Assembly (NCBI RefSeq): GCF_029893325.1
Contig: NZ_JARXWL010000023.1
Coordinates: 1 to 50,350, forward strand
From: Enterococcus sp. PF1-24
GTDB lineage: Bacteria > Bacillota > Bacilli > Lactobacillales > Enterococcaceae
Length of the DNA stretch: 50,350 nt
Direction: 5' to 3'
Each line of letters begins with the position of its first letter. The stretch's first letter is position 1. Of this stretch, positions 1-10,012 are shown piece by piece. A model generated the notes under the pieces. The model did not search any database. It was not told the origin of the DNA and worked only from the letters and a program-made list of their open reading frames with translations. A program made the position numbers and the translations under genes.

Positions 1-25
1 AAAATTATGTTTTGACATCAGAAAA

Positions 26-67
26 CACCTCCAAATTTATTTTACCAAATTTGAGGTGCTCCTTTTT
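26..67 (+). terminator. Terminator of a gene left of the window
   Basis: The arms at 26-38 and 47-58 pair over about 12 bp with one bulged base and an 8-nt loop, followed by a T-run at 63-67. The gene it serves lies outside the window. A-rich sequence on the left side means it may also work on the other strand. Confidence 0.7.
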
Positions 68-371
68 AGTTGTATCTAATTATAGTGGCAGTTCCTTTGG
101 GATGAGCTTCTTTTTTTATGTCAAATTTTTTCAAAGGAGAGTTATCGGTAAAATTATTTTGAGGATAAGTTATTTTTAAAATACTAGGAAATGTTTTTTT
201 ATCAAAGTATTTTTTTAATCAGCGGTTATTTTCTCAGCTTTTTTAGAATAAAGCCCTTTATGACTTTACTCTTTAAATGAAAAGTGAATGAACTATAGAA
301 ATGTTTCAATTTTTACAGATTTGTTTTATTTTCGCAACTTTTTCAGATATTCACCATTTTAAAAAAAATAA
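68..371. other. Intergenic region without a recognisable gene
   Basis: This AT-rich stretch lies between the left-edge terminator and the ABC exporter operon. No open frame with a ribosome binding site and no clear RNA element was seen. The promoter of the downstream operon sits at its right end. Confidence 0.5.
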
Positions 372-380
372 TGGTAAAAT
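372..380 (+). promoter_or_regulatory. Extended -10 promoter of the ABC exporter operon
   Basis: TGGTAAAAT matches the extended -10 form TGnTAtAAT. No good -35 is visible at the usual distance, as often occurs with extended -10 promoters. Transcription would begin near 387, giving a leader of about 24 nt before the ATG at 411. Confidence 0.5.
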
Positions 381-410
381 ATGTTATATTGTTATTTTTG
401 GAGGCTAACC

Positions 411-1112
411 ATGAGTTATATAGAAGTTATTAATGAGTATAAACGGTATCAAATGGGTGATACTGTTATTGCTGCTAATGATGGGATTACCTTTTCAGTT
501 GAAAAAGGTGAGGTAGCCGTTATTTTAGGACCTAGTGGAGCTGGTAAATCAACTGTTCTGAATATTTTAGGTGGCATGGACAGTTGTGATGATGGAGAAG
601 TTATTATTGATGGAACCAATATTGCAAAGTATAACGATCGACAATTGACGACATATCGCCGTAATGATGTTGGCTTTGTTTTTCAGTTTTATAACTTAGT
701 ACCTAACTTAACTGCAAAAGAAAATGTTGAATTGGCATCACAAATTGTAAAAAATGCTTTAGATGCAGAAGAAATTTTACGATCTGTTGGTTTAGGAGAG
801 CGGATGGATAACTTTCCAGCGCAGCTCTCTGGTGGTGAACAACAACGGGTGACAATCGCTCGCGCGTTAGCAAAACGTCCTAAGTTGTTGCTATGTGATG
901 AACCAACTGGTGCCCTTGATTATGAAACTGGGAAACAAATTTTGAAAATTTTACAAGATACAGCAAAAGAAACTGGCACAACTGTTTTGATTATTACTCA
1001 TAATTCACAAGTTGCACCGATGGCAGATCGTGTGATTCGTATTAATGACGCAAAAGTTCGTAGTGTTGAAATTAATCAAAATCCAACACCAGTTGAAAGA
1101 ATAGAATGGTAG
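411..1112 (+). CDS. ABC transporter ATP-binding protein (MacB/LolD-like)
   Basis: This is the cytoplasmic ATPase subunit of an ABC exporter, 233 residues. It has Walker A GPSGAGKS at residues 40-47, the signature LSGGEQQ at 139-145, Walker [10 protein letters not shown] at 159-167 and a switch histidine in IITHN. The start is the ATG at 411, which follows GGAGG at 400-404; an in-frame ATG at 381 lies upstream of that site and overlaps the promoter. The closest family type is the LolD/MacB/FtsE group, whose members work with FtsX-like permeases, and such a permease follows 16 nt downstream, so the two form one operon. The substrate cannot be told from sequence; known relatives export peptides or lipids, or drive cell-envelope remodelling. 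Confidence 0.95.
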   Translation: MSYIEVINEYKRYQMGDTVIAANDGITFSVEKGEVAVILGPSGAGKSTVLNILGGMDSCDDGEVIIDGTNIAKYNDRQLTTYRRNDVGFVFQFYNLVPNLTAKENVELASQIVKNALDAEEILRSVGLGERMDNFPAQLSGGEQQRVTIARALAKRPKLLLCDEPTGALDYETGKQILKILQDTAKETGTTVLIITHNSQVAPMADRVIRINDAKVRSVEINQNPTPVERIEW

Positions 1113-1128
1113 AGGGGATGAAGTTTAG

Positions 1129-4100
1129 ATGAAAATGCGAGCGATGCTTACTTCTAGCTTGCGAGAAATCCGTCAATCTAAAGCACGCTTTTTCTCTATC
1201 TTAGGGATTATCTTTTTAGGTGTAGCATTCTTTGTTGGATTACGAGGAACAGGGCCAGATATGATGAAGACGGCTGATAATTACTATCGTGATTATCAAT
1301 TGGCCGATAATCAAATTATTTCTTCTTTAGGCTTAGCAGAAGAAGATTTAAAAATAGTTAAAGAAAACAAAAATGTATTGGAAGCAGAAGGGCTTTACTC
1401 GGCAGACATTAGTTTAACTGAAATAAATAATGTAATTCGAGTATTTAGCTATCAACCAGAGCAAAAAATCAATCAATATGTTTTGGTAGAAGGTCGTTTA
1501 CCTAAAAAGAGTGGGGAGATTGCCTTAGATGGTCGCCTACATTCTCTTGGGGCTTACAAACTTGGGGAAACTTTTAAAATTCCTGAAGCAGATGATGTAT
1601 ACGACAACTTAAAATTACCAGAATATAAAGTAGTAGGTTTTGTGAATAATCCTACTTATGTTGAAAAAGTCTCTCGTGGGAATACTAATGTAGGCTCAGG
1701 CTTAATTAACTATTTTGGAGTTGTTTCTGAAGCCGACTTTAATCAAGAAGTCTTTTCTAGTATTTTAGTGAGATATAAAGATTTAGCTGATTTAACGGCT
1801 TATTCTGATACTTATGAGGAACGTTTAGCTAAAGATCAAAAGCAAATTGAAACACTTTTGAAGAAACGGCCTGAAGATCGCTTAAAAGAAGCCAAAGATG
1901 AAGCACAAGTTGAAATTGATCAAGCTAAACAAGATATTGTTGATGGTGAAAAAGCGATTGCTGATGGTGAAGCCGAAATAGCTAAGAGTCGTAAGGAATT
2001 AGATGACGCTCAAGCCGAATTGACTAAAGGTCAAAATGAGTTAGCTACTAAAAAGAAAGATGGCCAAGCAGAAATTACCGCCAACGAAAATAAGCTAGCT
2101 AATTCAGAAAAAGAAATAGTGGCTAAAGAAGCTGAATTAGCCACTAAAGATCAAGAGCTAGCCACGCAAAAACAAGAACTAGCTACTAAAGCTACTGAAG
2201 TTGAGGCGGCCAAAGCTAAATTAGCTGAGCTACAAACGCAACAGGAACAGGCTAGTGCTAGCGTTGCACCTTATCAAGCATCAAAAGATAGTGTTTTAAG
2301 TGCAAAAAATAATATTAATTGGATTGCTGATGATTTATTTGAATCTGTTGCTGATGACTGGGCGATGCGAGTAATCGGGATTTTTCAACAAATGCCACCA
2401 GGAATTACGTGGAGTCATGCGAACTTTATCAATAATCCCACGAAAAGAAATATTATTAGTAGTATTGATGCGGTTGTTGGTCAATTAGATGGAGCAATGG
2501 CTCAAGCTAATAACACAGTAGCAACGATTGATAGCTCAATTGCCGAAATCAATGGTCAAGTTCAGCAATATGATGGAGCTGCTGCTCAAATCACTACTGC
2601 TGAAAATGAACTGGCTGCTGCTCGGCAACAAATTGCGGCTGGTCGTCAACAAATCGAAGATGGCCGACAAGAAATCGCTGCTGCTAAAACACAGTTAAAT
2701 CAAGCTGTGGCTGATGGTGAAGCAACACTTGCTAAAAGTAAAACAGAACTAGCTGACGGTGAAAAGAAATATGAAGAAGCTGTGGCTGAGTTTGATAAAG
2801 AAAAAGCCGAACAAGAACCTAAGTTAAAAAATGCTAAAAAACAAATTGATACGCAAGAAGATGTTTTGGCAGAAACCAAAGCACAAGCTTATGTTTTTAA
2901 TAGCAGAGATGATAATCCTGGCTATTTAGAGTATGAAGATAATGCCGGGCGAATTTCATCTTTAGCAACAATTTTCCCGATTATTTTCTTCTTAATCGCA
3001 GCTTTAGTTAGTTTAACTACTATGACGCGGATGGTTGAAGAGAAACGCTTAGAAATTGGCACCTTTAAAGCTTTAGGCTATAAAAATTTAGCAATTTCTA
3101 TGAAATTCTTACTTTACTCTTTCTTAGCTGGAACAATTGGGGCGATTTTAGGGTTAGCTGTCGGTTATTACTTATTCCCAACGATTATTTTTGGCGCCTA
3201 CGGGAATCTTTATAATCTCACTGAATTTGTAACCCCTTGGTACTTAGAATATAGTTTAGTTGCTATCGCGGTGGCGCTGTTATGTACAGTCGGAACAGCA
3301 GTTATCGTTTTACGCTTTGACCTATTTAGTACACCAGCAACTTTAATGCGACCTAAAGCACCGAAAAGCGGTAAACGGATTTTACTGGAACGAATTAAAC
3401 CGATTTGGAAGCATTTAAGCTTCAACCAAAAAGTAACCATGCGGAATTTATTCCGTTATAAACAGCGAATGTTAATGACCGTTTTAGGGATTGCTGGTTG
3501 TATGTCAATGATTATCACTGGTTTTGGTTTGAAAGATTCAATTTCTGATATTGTAAATATTCAGTTTAACAAAATCTGGCATTATCAAGGAATCGTAACT
3601 TTTAACTCGAAAAAAGATGAAGCTGAGCGAGAAAAATATTATCAACAGCTTTCTGAAGTAGGTCAGTATGAAAATCATATTTCAATTAGTAGTTCAACTT
3701 TAGATTTAGTCCACGATGACGGCAAATTCCAAGTGACTGTTTACGTGCCAAATACTAAAGAAACAGATGATTTCTTACTGTTTAACGACCGAAAGACTGG
3801 CGAAACTTATCATTTAGAAGATGATGGTGTCTTTATTAATGAAAAAATCGCCCGTAAGTTTGATTTAAAAGTTAAAGATACCATTACTTTAAAAAATAGC
3901 GATGGCGAAAGTTATCAAGTCAAGATTTCGGAAATTATCGAAAACTATACAGGTAACTATGCCTTTATGACGCCTAAGTATTACAAAGAAGTTTTTGGAA
4001 AAGATGCGGTCTTTAATACCGATTTCTTATTATTCAAAAAAGATTTAACAAGTAAGCAAGAGCATAAGATTGCTGAACAATTAATGGAAAATAAACAAGT

Positions 4101-4560
4101 TATTAATGTTTCTTTCTTATCACAATCAAAAAATGCTTTAGATGATACCATTGACAGTTTGAATATTGTTGTTTGGGTCTTGATTATTTCAGCAGGTTTG
4201 TTGGCCTTTATCGTGCTTTATAATTTGACGAATATCAACGTTTCAGAACGAATTCGTGAACTTTCAACGATTAAAGTGCTAGGATTTTATAATAATGAAC
4301 TAACCATGTATATTTATCGGGAAAACATATTGTTAACGTTGCTAGGTATTTTATTAGGATTAGTAATCGGTAAAATTGAGCATCGCTACGTTTTAGAAAC
4401 CGTCGAAGTTGATATGGTCATGTTCCCACCAACGATTCATATTCCAAGTTATGTTTACGCCAGCTTAATCACTATTTTCTTTGCTTTCGTAGTAGGAATG
4501 ATTATGCATAATAAACTAAAACACGTTGATATGATTGAAGCCCTAAAATCCAATGAGTAA
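1129..4560 (+). CDS. Large FtsX-family ABC permease with coiled-coil ectodomain
   Basis: This 1143-residue membrane protein is the permease partner of the ATPase just upstream. An N-terminal membrane segment lies at about residues 20-40. A long extracellular region follows, rich in Ala, Glu, Gln and Lys with heptad-like repeats (about 230-390 and 480-590) that predict coiled coil. The first FtsX core is at about 615-740 and includes the typical EKRLEIGTFKALGY motif. After an extracytoplasmic domain a second FtsX core follows at about 1010-1140 with ERIRELSTIKVLGFY. This layout (two FtsX domains, large coiled-coil insert) is known from Gram-positive permeases of unknown substrate. The ribosome binding site GAGGGG at 1112-1117 precedes the ATG. 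Export or envelope signalling is an inference. Confidence 0.9.
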   Translation: MKMRAMLTSSLREIRQSKARFFSILGIIFLGVAFFVGLRGTGPDMMKTADNYYRDYQLADNQIISSLGLAEEDLKIVKENKNVLEAEGLYSADISLTEINNVIRVFSYQPEQKINQYVLVEGRLPKKSGEIALDGRLHSLGAYKLGETFKIPEADDVYDNLKLPEYKVVGFVNNPTYVEKVSRGNTNVGSGLINYFGVVSEADFNQEVFSSILVRYKDLADLTAYSDTYEERLAKDQKQIETLLKKRPEDRLKEAKDEAQVEIDQAKQDIVDGEKAIADGEAEIAKSRKELDDAQAELTKGQNELATKKKDGQAEITANENKLANSEKEIVAKEAELATKDQELATQKQELATKATEVEAAKAKLAELQTQQEQASASVAPYQASKDSVLSAKNNINWIADDLFESVADDWAMRVIGIFQQMPPGITWSHANFINNPTKRNIISSIDAVVGQLDGAMAQANNTVATIDSSIAEINGQVQQYDGAAAQITTAENELAAARQQIAAGRQQIEDGRQEIAAAKTQLNQAVADGEATLAKSKTELADGEKKYEEAVAEFDKEKAEQEPKLKNAKKQIDTQEDVLAETKAQAYVFNSRDDNPGYLEYEDNAGRISSLATIFPIIFFLIAALVSLTTMTRMVEEKRLEIGTFKALGYKNLAISMKFLLYSFLAGTIGAILGLAVGYYLFPTIIFGAYGNLYNLTEFVTPWYLEYSLVAIAVALLCTVGTAVIVLRFDLFSTPATLMRPKAPKSGKRILLERIKPIWKHLSFNQKVTMRNLFRYKQRMLMTVLGIAGCMSMIITGFGLKDSISDIVNIQFNKIWHYQGIVTFNSKKDEAEREKYYQQLSEVGQYENHISISSSTLDLVHDDGKFQVTVYVPNTKETDDFLLFNDRKTGETYHLEDDGVFINEKIARKFDLKVKDTITLKNSDGESYQVKISEIIENYTGNYAFMTPKYYKEVFGKDAVFNTDFLLFKKDLTSKQEHKIAEQLMENKQVINVSFLSQSKNALDDTIDSLNIVVWVLIISAGLLAFIVLYNLTNINVSERIRELSTIKVLGFYNNELTMYIYRENILLTLLGILLGLVIGKIEHRYVLETVEVDMVMFPPTIHIPSYVYASLITIFFAFVVGMIMHNKLKHVDMIEALKSNE

Positions 4561-4562
4561 TT

Positions 4563-4633
4563 AGAAAAGCGTAAAGACTTTTTCTGCCCCCGAGTAAAGG
4601 GCTCGTTCAGCTCTCAAGCAAAGTCTTGGCGCT
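4563..4633 (+). repeat. Short member of the dispersed stem-loop repeat family
   Basis: The left arm AGCGTAAAGACTTT and right arm AAAGTCTTGGCGCT pair as an imperfect hairpin. The left half also carries TTCTGC and GAGTAAAG in the same order as the fuller copies near 47.1 kb. The middle part of the fuller copies is missing here, so this looks like an internally deleted member. It lies directly 3' of the ABC permease gene. Confidence 0.6.
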
Positions 4634-4713
4634 GGACAAATAGAACAGCGGAAACCCATACGCCATATCTAAATCCTAGTTTTTTAAGAAAATATCAAAA
4701 ATAATAAATTTTT

Positions 4714-4749
4714 AACCTAGAAAATGACAATGATTTTCTAGGTTTTTTT
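4714..4749 (+). terminator. Terminator after the ABC exporter operon
   Basis: A perfect 10-bp stem, CCTAGAAAAT at 4716-4725 with ATTTTCTAGG at 4733-4742, has a 7-nt loop and seven Ts (4743-4749). It ends the transcript coming from the permease gene and the repeat behind it. Confidence 0.85.
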
Positions 4750-4757
4750 GTGTTTTA

Positions 4758-4766
4758 TGCTACAAT
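4758..4766 (+). promoter_or_regulatory. Extended -10 promoter of the nfeD-flotillin operon
   Basis: TGCTACAAT is an extended -10 element located just after the preceding terminator and about 65 nt before the NfeD-like gene. No strong -35 is seen. Confidence 0.45.
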
Positions 4767-4830
4767 AAAGAAGAAGCATGAGCATAAGTTACAGGCAACA
4801 AAAATTGAGCTTTAAATGGGAGGTGATATT

Positions 4831-5358
4831 TTGTTGATGGGTATACCACTAGAGACAATTTATTGGTATTTATTGCTAGTTTGTGCTGGGTTAGCAGTTT
4901 TGATGGTAATCTTTGGGGATGTTTTAGAGTTTGATGGAGCAATTGATCCTTTATTGATTATTCCTTTTTTAGCCTTTATTGGCTTATTTGGTCATTTAGG
5001 CGAAAAATTTTTAAGCATAAATAGTTGGTTATTGCTGATTATGGCTGTTAGTTTTTCTGGAATAATCGTCTTTTTATTGAACTTTTACGTTGTGGTGCCG
5101 ATGCGCAAGGCTGAAGCCACTCTCTCTATCTCTGAAAAAGATATGGAAGGGCAGGTAGCGACGGTCATCACGCCAATTCCCCTTAAAGGCATGGGGGAGA
5201 TTCAACTAAAAAGTGTCACCGGCTCTTTAAGTCGACCAGCGGCTTTTTACGGTGAAGAAACGGCTGTTGCGCCACAAGGTTCTCAAGTATTAATCATTGA
5301 AATTCGCGAACGGGTTTGTTATGTTGTTCCTTATGAAAAATTTGTAACGAAAAGCTAA
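4831..5358 (+). CDS. NfeD-like membrane protein (YuaF type)
   Basis: About 175 residues. Three hydrophobic segments in the first 90 residues are followed by a soluble C-terminal domain of about 75 residues with a beta-rich pattern (EGQVATVITPI, GEIQLKSVTGS, VLIIEI). This matches the OB-fold domain of short NfeD proteins. The family is known to partner with flotillins in membrane microdomains, and a flotillin gene follows 73 nt downstream, which supports this role. The ATG at 4816 cannot be the start because it overlaps the ribosome binding site GGGAGG (4818-4823). TTG at 4831 has the best spacing (7 nt); ATG at 4837 is an alternative. It has no protease domain, unlike long NfeD forms. Confidence 0.85.
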   Translation: MLMGIPLETIYWYLLLVCAGLAVLMVIFGDVLEFDGAIDPLLIIPFLAFIGLFGHLGEKFLSINSWLLLIMAVSFSGIIVFLLNFYVVVPMRKAEATLSISEKDMEGQVATVITPIPLKGMGEIQLKSVTGSLSRPAAFYGEETAVAPQGSQVLIIEIRERVCYVVPYEKFVTKS

Positions 5359-5431
5359 GAGGTTTAGGAACTTGATTTAGTTAGTTTCTTAATTTAAGCG
5401 CTCTTATGCTAAAAAAGAAAGGAAGTAAAAA

Positions 5432-6910
5432 ATGTTAGGACTGCTTTTTCCAATTATTCTTCTAGTTTTTATTTTATTAATGTTATTGATTGTCTTTGTT
5501 TCTAAATATCAAACAGCGAAGCCTGATGAAGCTTTAATCATTAGTGGTAGCTATTTAGGGACTAAAAATGTGCATGCTGATGAGCGTGGCAATAAAATTA
5601 AGATTGTCCGTGGCGGTGGGGCTTTCGTTTTACCAGTTTTCCAACGCTCTAATCGGATTAGTTTATTATCAAGTAAATTAGATGTTTCTACACCTGAAGT
5701 GTATACAGAACAAGGGGTACCAGTCATGTGTGATGGTACGTCAATCATTAAAATCGGTTCTTCAGTGGAAGAAATCGCCACTGCTGCCGAACAGTTTTTA
5801 GGTAAAACTCGTGAAGAACTTGAAAATGAAGCTCGTGAAGTCTTAGAAGGTCATTTACGTTCGATTTTAGGTTCAATGACGGTAGAAGAAATTTATCAAA
5901 ATCGCGACAAATTTAGTCAGAGTGTGCAAGAAGTTGCTTCTGTGGACTTAGCTAAAATGGGATTAATTATTGTGTCTTTCACGATTAAAGAAGTTCGTGA
6001 TAAAAATGGCTACCTTGATTCATTAGGGAAACCGAGAATTGCCCAAGTGAAACGGGATGCGGATATCGCTGAAGCTGAGGCGTGGAAAGAAACGCGAATT
6101 AAAAAAGCAGCAGCTGAAAAAGAATCACAACAAGCTGAGTTACAACGACAAACAGAAATTGCCGAAGCTTCTAAAGAAAAAGAATTAAAATTAGCAGCTT
6201 ATAAAGAAGAACAAGATATTGCACGAGCAAAAGCTGACCAAGCTTACAATTTGGAAAGCGCCAGAGCGCAACAACACGTTATTGAACAAGAGATGGAAGT
6301 TAAAGTCATCGAGCGTCAAAAACAAATTGAATTAGAAGAAAAAGAAATCACTCGTCGTGAAAAACAATATGATTCAGAAGTTAAGAAAAAAGCCGATGCT
6401 GACCGTTATGCTCTTGAACAAGATGCCTTAGCGAAAAAAGCACGGGAAGTTGCCGAAGCTGAGGCGGAATGTTTCAGAATTGAAGCTTTAGCGGAAGCGG
6501 ATGCCAACAAAACGCGCTTGGCTGGTCAAGCCGAATCAGAAGCCATTTTATTACGAGGTAAAGCCGAAGCGGAAGCAAAACAAAAAATTGCCGATGCTTT
6601 CAAAGAATATGGCGAAGCTGCTGTTTTAAGTATGCTTATGGAAATGTTACCACAGTTAATGAAAGAAGCGGCACAGCCTTTAGCTAATATTGATAAGATT
6701 ACCGTGGTTGATACTGGCGGTTCTGAAGGAACAACTGGTGGTGCCAATCGCATCACTAATTATGCAACGAATTTATTAGCTGGCACTCAAGAAACTTTAA
6801 AAGAAACAACGGGCATTGATGTAAAAGAAATGCTTGAAAATTTCTCTAAACGCGGTAGCTCACATAACGTTTCATTGTATGGAACTAACCAAGCTGCCAA
6901 TGAAGAATAA
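5432..6910 (+). CDS. floT: Flotillin (FloT/YuaG-like SPFH protein)
   Basis: This 492-residue protein has a hydrophobic N-terminal membrane segment (about residues 2-24) and an SPFH/prohibitin domain (about 30-190). A long coiled coil of Ala-Glu-Lys repeats follows (about 200-390, with many AEAEA and KAEA motifs), then a short C-terminal tail. This is the usual flotillin order and length. Flotillins build scaffolds for membrane microdomains and affect membrane fluidity and the placing of membrane enzymes. The gene sits downstream of an NfeD-like gene, as yuaG sits with yuaF in Bacillus. The start ATG follows AAAGGAAG. Only a weak hairpin (6937-6954) follows the stop. Confidence 0.93.
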   Translation: MLGLLFPIILLVFILLMLLIVFVSKYQTAKPDEALIISGSYLGTKNVHADERGNKIKIVRGGGAFVLPVFQRSNRISLLSSKLDVSTPEVYTEQGVPVMCDGTSIIKIGSSVEEIATAAEQFLGKTREELENEAREVLEGHLRSILGSMTVEEIYQNRDKFSQSVQEVASVDLAKMGLIIVSFTIKEVRDKNGYLDSLGKPRIAQVKRDADIAEAEAWKETRIKKAAAEKESQQAELQRQTEIAEASKEKELKLAAYKEEQDIARAKADQAYNLESARAQQHVIEQEMEVKVIERQKQIELEEKEITRREKQYDSEVKKKADADRYALEQDALAKKAREVAEAEAECFRIEALAEADANKTRLAGQAESEAILLRGKAEAEAKQKIADAFKEYGEAAVLSMLMEMLPQLMKEAAQPLANIDKITVVDTGGSEGTTGGANRITNYATNLLAGTQETLKETTGIDVKEMLENFSKRGSSHNVSLYGTNQAANEE

Positions 6911-7014
6911 ACCATTAGCTAGCGTAACTATTTTGCAATGATAAGTCATTTTTTCAGAAACTTTTAAATCTTTGACTTGCAATTTCGCAAAAATAATGTT
7001 TAAATTACTTCATA

Positions 7015-7254
7015 GTTGATTGAAAAGAAAGACAACTGAACTTGCAGGCATCTATTAGAGAGGGAAATCATGGCTGAAAATTTCCTAGATAAACCACAGG
7101 GGATGACCACTTTCAAGACTTCTGTTGAAACAGAGGCGGTCGTACCGTTATCACGCTAAGGAATAAGCAGCTTTATTTAGCTTGTTTATTTAAAGATTAG
7201 GTGGAACCACGAGAATTTCGTCCTAGTATCGTTAAGATACTAGGACTTTTTTTT
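7015..7254 (+). ncRNA. T-box leader of thrS (threonine specifier)
   Basis: This is a tRNA-sensing T-box riboswitch. Stem I carries the typical AGAGAGG bulge (about 7057-7063) and apical sequence. The specifier ACC at 7106-7108 lies in the pattern specifier-A-CTTTCAAG seen on the 3' side of the specifier loop. The T-box AGGTGGAACCACG is at 7199-7211. It is followed by a terminator with an 11-bp stem (7220-7230 with 7236-7246) and eight Ts. Uncharged tRNA-Thr should stabilise the antiterminator and turn thrS on. The specifier agrees with the gene downstream. The 5' end is approximate. Confidence 0.93.
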
Positions 7255-7310
7255 ATTTAGCTGTACCCAGTTCTTGTTTCAATAAAATTAGATAAAAAGG
7301 AGAAAAAATT

Positions 7311-9248
7311 ATGGCTATTAAAATTACTTTTCCAGATGGTGCGCTTCGTGAATACGAATCTGGTATTACAACTTTAGCGATTGCTGAAGGAATTTCTAAA
7401 AGTTTAGCGAAAAAAGCTTTGGCTGCTAAATTTAACGGGGAATTAATTGATTTAACAAGAGAATTAACTGAAGATGGGGGACTTGAAATTGTAACCCCTG
7501 ATCATGAAGATGCTTTAGGGATTTTACGTCATTCTACTGCCCATTTAATGGCAAATGCAATGCGTCGCTTGTATCCAAAAATTCATTTCGGCGTTGGCCC
7601 AGCGATTGAGTCAGGTTTTTATTACGATACAGACAATGGTGAAAATCCAGTTACCGCTGAAGATTTAGCGGCAATTGAAGCGGAAATGATGAAAATCGTT
7701 AAAGAAAACAATCCGATTGAACGCAAAGTTTTAACTAAGGAAGAAGCTTTGGAACTTTTCGCTGATGATCCTTACAAAGTGGAATTAATTACTGATTTGC
7801 CAGCCGATGAAGTGATTACTGCTTATCAACAAGCTGATTTTGTTGATTTATGCCGTGGTCCACACGTACCATCAACTGGCCGCATTCAAATTTTCCAACT
7901 GTTATCAGTTGCTGGCGCTTATTGGCGAGGAAATTCCGATAACCAAATGATGCAACGGGTTTACGGAACAGCTTTCTTTGATAAAAAAGATTTAAAAGAA
8001 TTTATTAAAATGCGGGAAGAAGCTAAAGAAAGAGATCATCGTAAATTAGGTAAAGAACTTGATTTATTTATGGTTTCACAAGAAGTTGGTTCTGGCTTAC
8101 CGTTCTGGTTGCCAAAAGGTGCAACAATTCGCCGCACAATTGAACGTTATATTACTGACAAAGAAATCAGCTTAGGCTACCAACACGTTTATACACCAAT
8201 TATGGCGGATGTTAATTTGTATAAAACTTCTGGTCACTGGGATCATTACCATGAAGATATGTTTCCACCAATGGATATGGGTGATGGCGAAATGTTAGTT
8301 TTACGCCCAATGAACTGTCCGCACCACATGATGGTTTATAAAAATGATATCCATTCTTACCGAGAATTACCAATTCGGATTGCTGAATTAGGGATGATGC
8401 ACCGTTATGAAAAATCAGGTGCTCTTTCTGGTTTACAGCGAGTGCGGGAAATGACTTTAAACGATGGACATACATTTGTGCGACCTGACCAAATTAAAGA
8501 TGAGTTTAAACGGACATTAGATTTAATGATTGAAGTTTATAAAGATTTCAATATTACTGATTATCGTTTCCGTTTAAGCTATCGCGATCCTAAAAATACT
8601 GAAAAATATTTTGATGATGATGCAATGTGGGAAAATGCTCAAACGATGCTGAAAGCTGCCATGGATGAATTAGAATTAGAATATTTTGAAGCTGAAGGGG
8701 AAGCAGCTTTTTACGGCCCTAAATTAGATGTTCAAGTAAAAACAGCTTTAGGCAATGAAGAAACGCTATCAACAATTCAGTTGGATTTCTTATTACCAGA
8801 GCGTTTTGAATTAACTTATGTAGGGGAAGATGGCGAAAACACACATCGTCCAGTGGTAATCCACCGAGGAATTGTTTCAACGATGGAACGTTTTGTAGCT
8901 TACTTAACCGAAGTTTACAAAGGTGCGTTCCCAACTTGGTTAGCACCGATTCAAGCAACAATTATTCCGGTATCAGTTGAAGCGCACGCTGACTATGCTT
9001 ATGAAGTGAAACGTCGCTTACAAGAGCAAGGCTTACGTGTGGAACTTGATGACCGCAATGAAAAAATGGGTTATAAGATTCGGGCTTCACAAACGCAAAA
9101 AATTCCTTATCAAATTGTCGTAGGGGATAAAGAAATGGCTGATACGACAGTTAACTTGCGTCGTTATGGTAGTAAAGAAACTACTGTTGAAGATTTAAAT
9201 ATCTTTATCGAGTCAATCGTAGCCGAAGTAGCTAATTTTAGTAAATAA
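7311..9248 (+). CDS. thrS: Threonine--tRNA ligase
   Basis: This 645-residue cytoplasmic class II synthetase charges tRNA-Thr. The N-terminal TGS domain is at about residues 1-62. The editing domain follows at about 65-230 ([13 protein letters not shown], and [12 protein letters not shown]). The catalytic core (about 240-535) has RPMNCPHHM, with Cys336 a zinc ligand in this family. The C-terminal anticodon-binding domain starts at about 540 ([15 protein letters not shown]). Length and domain order are normal. The gene is single behind its own T-box leader and ends in a strong terminator. The ribosome binding site AAAGGAG lies upstream of the ATG. Confidence 0.98.
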   Translation: MAIKITFPDGALREYESGITTLAIAEGISKSLAKKALAAKFNGELIDLTRELTEDGGLEIVTPDHEDALGILRHSTAHLMANAMRRLYPKIHFGVGPAIESGFYYDTDNGENPVTAEDLAAIEAEMMKIVKENNPIERKVLTKEEALELFADDPYKVELITDLPADEVITAYQQADFVDLCRGPHVPSTGRIQIFQLLSVAGAYWRGNSDNQMMQRVYGTAFFDKKDLKEFIKMREEAKERDHRKLGKELDLFMVSQEVGSGLPFWLPKGATIRRTIERYITDKEISLGYQHVYTPIMADVNLYKTSGHWDHYHEDMFPPMDMGDGEMLVLRPMNCPHHMMVYKNDIHSYRELPIRIAELGMMHRYEKSGALSGLQRVREMTLNDGHTFVRPDQIKDEFKRTLDLMIEVYKDFNITDYRFRLSYRDPKNTEKYFDDDAMWENAQTMLKAAMDELELEYFEAEGEAAFYGPKLDVQVKTALGNEETLSTIQLDFLLPERFELTYVGEDGENTHRPVVIHRGIVSTMERFVAYLTEVYKGAFPTWLAPIQATIIPVSVEAHADYAYEVKRRLQEQGLRVELDDRNEKMGYKIRASQTQKIPYQIVVGDKEMADTTVNLRRYGSKETTVEDLNIFIESIVAEVANFSK

Positions 9249-9254
9249 AATAAT

Positions 9255-9300
9255 AAAAATCCTTGATGGAATGATTTTTCATTCTTTATCAAGGATTTTT
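9255..9300. terminator. Bidirectional terminator between thrS and the small membrane protein gene
   Basis: A long stem (about 9256-9274 with 9279-9299) has A-rich and T-rich flanks on both sides. It can end thrS transcription on the plus strand and the convergent gene on the minus strand. Confidence 0.8.
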
Positions 9301-9728
9301 TAAATGGTAGCAAAACGCGCAAAAATTAAAATTAGGAAGATGATAGCTCCTGCTAAAAGCCAGATATTTCTGGTTTGCTGTTTGATGCGTTGATTTTGTT
9401 CAATTTCGTTAATGATAATTGTCGTATCTATATTTTGCGGCGCATGAGGAAAAGGCGCAAATTTAGAAGGTTCAATAAAATAAAAGATTTTTTCAAAACT
9501 TTCATGAGAAATGACCGTTAAAGTTCGTTTTTCAAAATTTTGAACGTTAACGAACTCCATAGTAACTGATTCATCTTCAATATAAATATTTTTTAACAGC
9601 CAGCCACTAGGATTGGCTAATTTCTTTTTTGAGAAATAATAAAGGCCATTTGCTTGTTGGCGTAAGTAAATCGTATTTCGTTTGCTTTTCGTTAGTAAGA
9701 TAAATAAGCTTTCCGCCGTTTGTTTCAA
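9300..9728 (-). CDS. Hypothetical tail-anchored membrane protein, 142 aa
   Basis: I do not recognise a family. The first 100 residues are soluble and beta-rich, with many aromatic and basic residues. A polar linker (about 105-120, EIEQNQRIKQQTR) leads to one C-terminal membrane segment at about 122-140. With no N-terminal signal, the bulk should face the cytoplasm and be held at the membrane by its tail. The start is TTG, because no ATG or GTG is near and AAGGA lies about 9 nt upstream. It converges on thrS and shares its terminator. Weak or specialised expression is possible. Confidence 0.6.
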   Translation of the reverse strand: MKQTAESLFILLTKSKRNTIYLRQQANGLYYFSKKKLANPSGWLLKNIYIEDESVTMEFVNVQNFEKRTLTVISHESFEKIFYFIEPSKFAPFPHAPQNIDTTIIINEIEQNQRIKQQTRNIWLLAGAIIFLILIFARFATI

Positions 9729-10012
9729 ATTGACACGTCCTTATATAAAAATAGAGGTAGAAAATAGTTCTTTCCTTAGGTTAAAGTGTTTTTATGAAAA
9801 TTGCAAGAATATTTAGTGAAAAAATGCGTTCAGCCATTAAAAATATCCTTTTATTTAGCTAGTTCTGGCTATTTTAGCAGTAAGGAATAATGGGAAACTG
9901 CTTTTTCTAAAAAAAGCAAGTAGAAAAGAAGTAAAAAAATAATTTTTTATATGATATACTGGAAAATGGAGAAATATAAGAATAGGTTTTTAAAATAGAC
10001 TGAATTGTACTA
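9729..10012. other. Intergenic region between divergent genes
   Basis: This AT-rich stretch without a gene separates the minus-strand small membrane protein from the plus-strand acidic protein. A TATACT at 9955-9960 could be a -10 element, but no matching -35 is clear. The folded leader and its better promoter lie to the right. Confidence 0.4.

Noticed and set aside
4816-4818. ATG as start of the NfeD-like protein
   Set aside because: It overlaps the Shine-Dalgarno sequence that serves the start 15-21 nt downstream.
6972-6999. TTGACT with a nearby AATAAT as a thrS promoter
   Set aside because: The spacing is only 14 nt, and other -10 choices match poorly; the true thrS promoter could not be fixed.
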